64,000 bases of DNA, from the NCBI RefSeq assembly GCF_000227745.2, contig NC_018012.1, positions 62,001 through 126,000 of the forward strand, given 5' to 3'. Source of the stretch: Thiocystis violascens DSM 198. GTDB taxonomy: Bacteria; Pseudomonadota; Gammaproteobacteria; Chromatiales; Chromatiaceae. Both the position numbers and the translations under genes were made by a program. Below the pieces are notes generated by a model. The model was not told the DNA's origin. It ran no database searches and was given only the letters and a program-made list of their open reading frames with translations. Positions 63,603 to 64,000 of this stretch are shown here, piece after piece (positions within the stretch are counted from its first letter, which is position 1; each line of letters starts with the position of its first letter).

Positions 63603-63986
63603 ATGAATCATCTGGGTTTGGGCGTCACGATGCTCATCGGGTCCGTCTCGGCCATATCGCTGGACGTGCCGGAGCAATTTCTGACGATCCTTGAGGAAAC
63701 CCTGCTCGCGGCCCAGCAGGCTGTCACGGCGGGCGATCTGCATTCCATGTCCGTGATGCTGGATGCGGGTTATGTGATGGATCGGCGATTGCCGGACGAG
63801 GCGGGATTCGATGCCTGGCTGAACCGGGCCTTCAAGGAGAACAGCATCAAGGATCTGGCCCTGGACCATTGGGGACATCATTATATCTACCAACTCTCGG
63901 AAAACAAACGCACCTACTCCTTACGCAGCGTCGGCCCGGACGGGATCGCCGGCACGGTGGACGACCTGACGATCCATGGTCCCTGA
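63603..63986 (+). CDS. Small protein with GspG-like C-terminal domain
   Basis: A 127-residue protein begins at ATG 63603 behind GGAG. The first 20 residues are mildly hydrophobic (MNHLGLGVTMLIGSVSAISL). The C-terminal half reads LDHWGHHYIYQLSENKRTYS then LRSVGPDGIAGTVDDLTIHG. This resembles the calcium-binding end of major type II pseudopilins (DPWGxPYxY..S.GxDGxxGTxDDI). No prepilin cleavage motif or other secretion genes are visible. It is an orphan with unknown function. Confidence 0.7.
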   Translation: MNHLGLGVTMLIGSVSAISLDVPEQFLTILEETLLAAQQAVTAGDLHSMSVMLDAGYVMDRRLPDEAGFDAWLNRAFKENSIKDLALDHWGHHYIYQLSENKRTYSLRSVGPDGIAGTVDDLTIHGP

Positions 63987-64000
63987 GCGGCGTCCGGCAT

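Noticed and set aside
1-64000. CRISPR arrays, integrases, attachment sites, prophage
   Set aside because: No regularly spaced direct repeats, no Cas genes, and no integrase; the single tRNA gene is intact with no duplicated 3' end noticed nearby.

Overview
This 64 kb window is GC-rich gammaproteobacterial chromosome. A purple sulfur bacterium of the Chromatiaceae is the most likely source. That placement is inference: it rests on a complete rnfABCDGE-rnfH cluster, a class-type cytochrome c' facing a cytochrome b561, a DsrE-family protein, a flavodoxin remnant, and the general codon and GC character. No rRNA, CRISPR array, phage or replication origin was recognised.

Layout. An IS1-family end (1-332) truncates an amino-acid permease gene. 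It is followed by a tightly overlapping minus-strand operon tatA-apbE-trkA-trkH (1403-5581). Next come a small membrane protein and a TauE/SafE permease fused to two UspA domains (5738-7951), a truncated ABC1-kinase gene with a coupled membrane protein, a hybrid histidine kinase and a diguanylate cyclase. An intact IS5-family element (12828-14021) precedes rnfH-E-G-D-C-B-A and rseC, read right to left from 20262 to 14185. The kdp potassium system (kdpF-A-B-C, then kdpD and a kdpE stump) spans 31.1-20.7 kb on the minus strand. It is split by a 3 kb insert holding an IS701 element, a low-GC helix-turn-helix gene and a DUF4160/DUF2442 gene trio. Upstream lie nhaD coupled to uspA, tatA-tatB without tatC, and a Ca/Na exchanger.

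The middle (35.5-49.2 kb) is mostly housekeeping: cytochrome c', cytochrome b561, queC-queD-queE (queD encodes three tandem QueD-like domains), tRNA-Glu(CUC), pcnB, panB-panC-panD, a DsrE-family gene, and glgA facing zwf and pgi. A REPIN-like palindrome and a 1379-residue SNF2 helicase follow.

The right end (53.6-64 kb) is a decay zone. Remnants of ISL3 and IS1380 elements and a second IS1-type end lead into a haem-acquisition operon (hutW-hutX-SDR-monooxygenase-hmuT-hmuU-hmuV). At least five of its genes carry independent lesions: deletion and frameshifts, nonsense codons, a 1-nt frameshift and a recent IS4 insertion with a 9-bp duplication. A Fur-family regulator, a broken flavodoxin gene with a Fur-box-like site, and an orphan GspG-like protein close the window.

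Connections between genes. ApbE supplies the flavin transfer needed by RnfD and RnfG. Rnf plus RseC is the SoxR-reducing arrangement. Trk, Kdp, NhaD and the CaCA exchanger make a cation-homeostasis neighbourhood in which UspA domains recur: fused to TauE, coupled to NhaD, and expected inside KdpD from its family architecture. No clearly new multi-gene defence or metabolic system is visible. The most unusual items are the triple QueD protein, the TauE-UspA-UspA fusion, the split kdp locus with a possible extra small gene, and the haem operon decaying at most of its genes.
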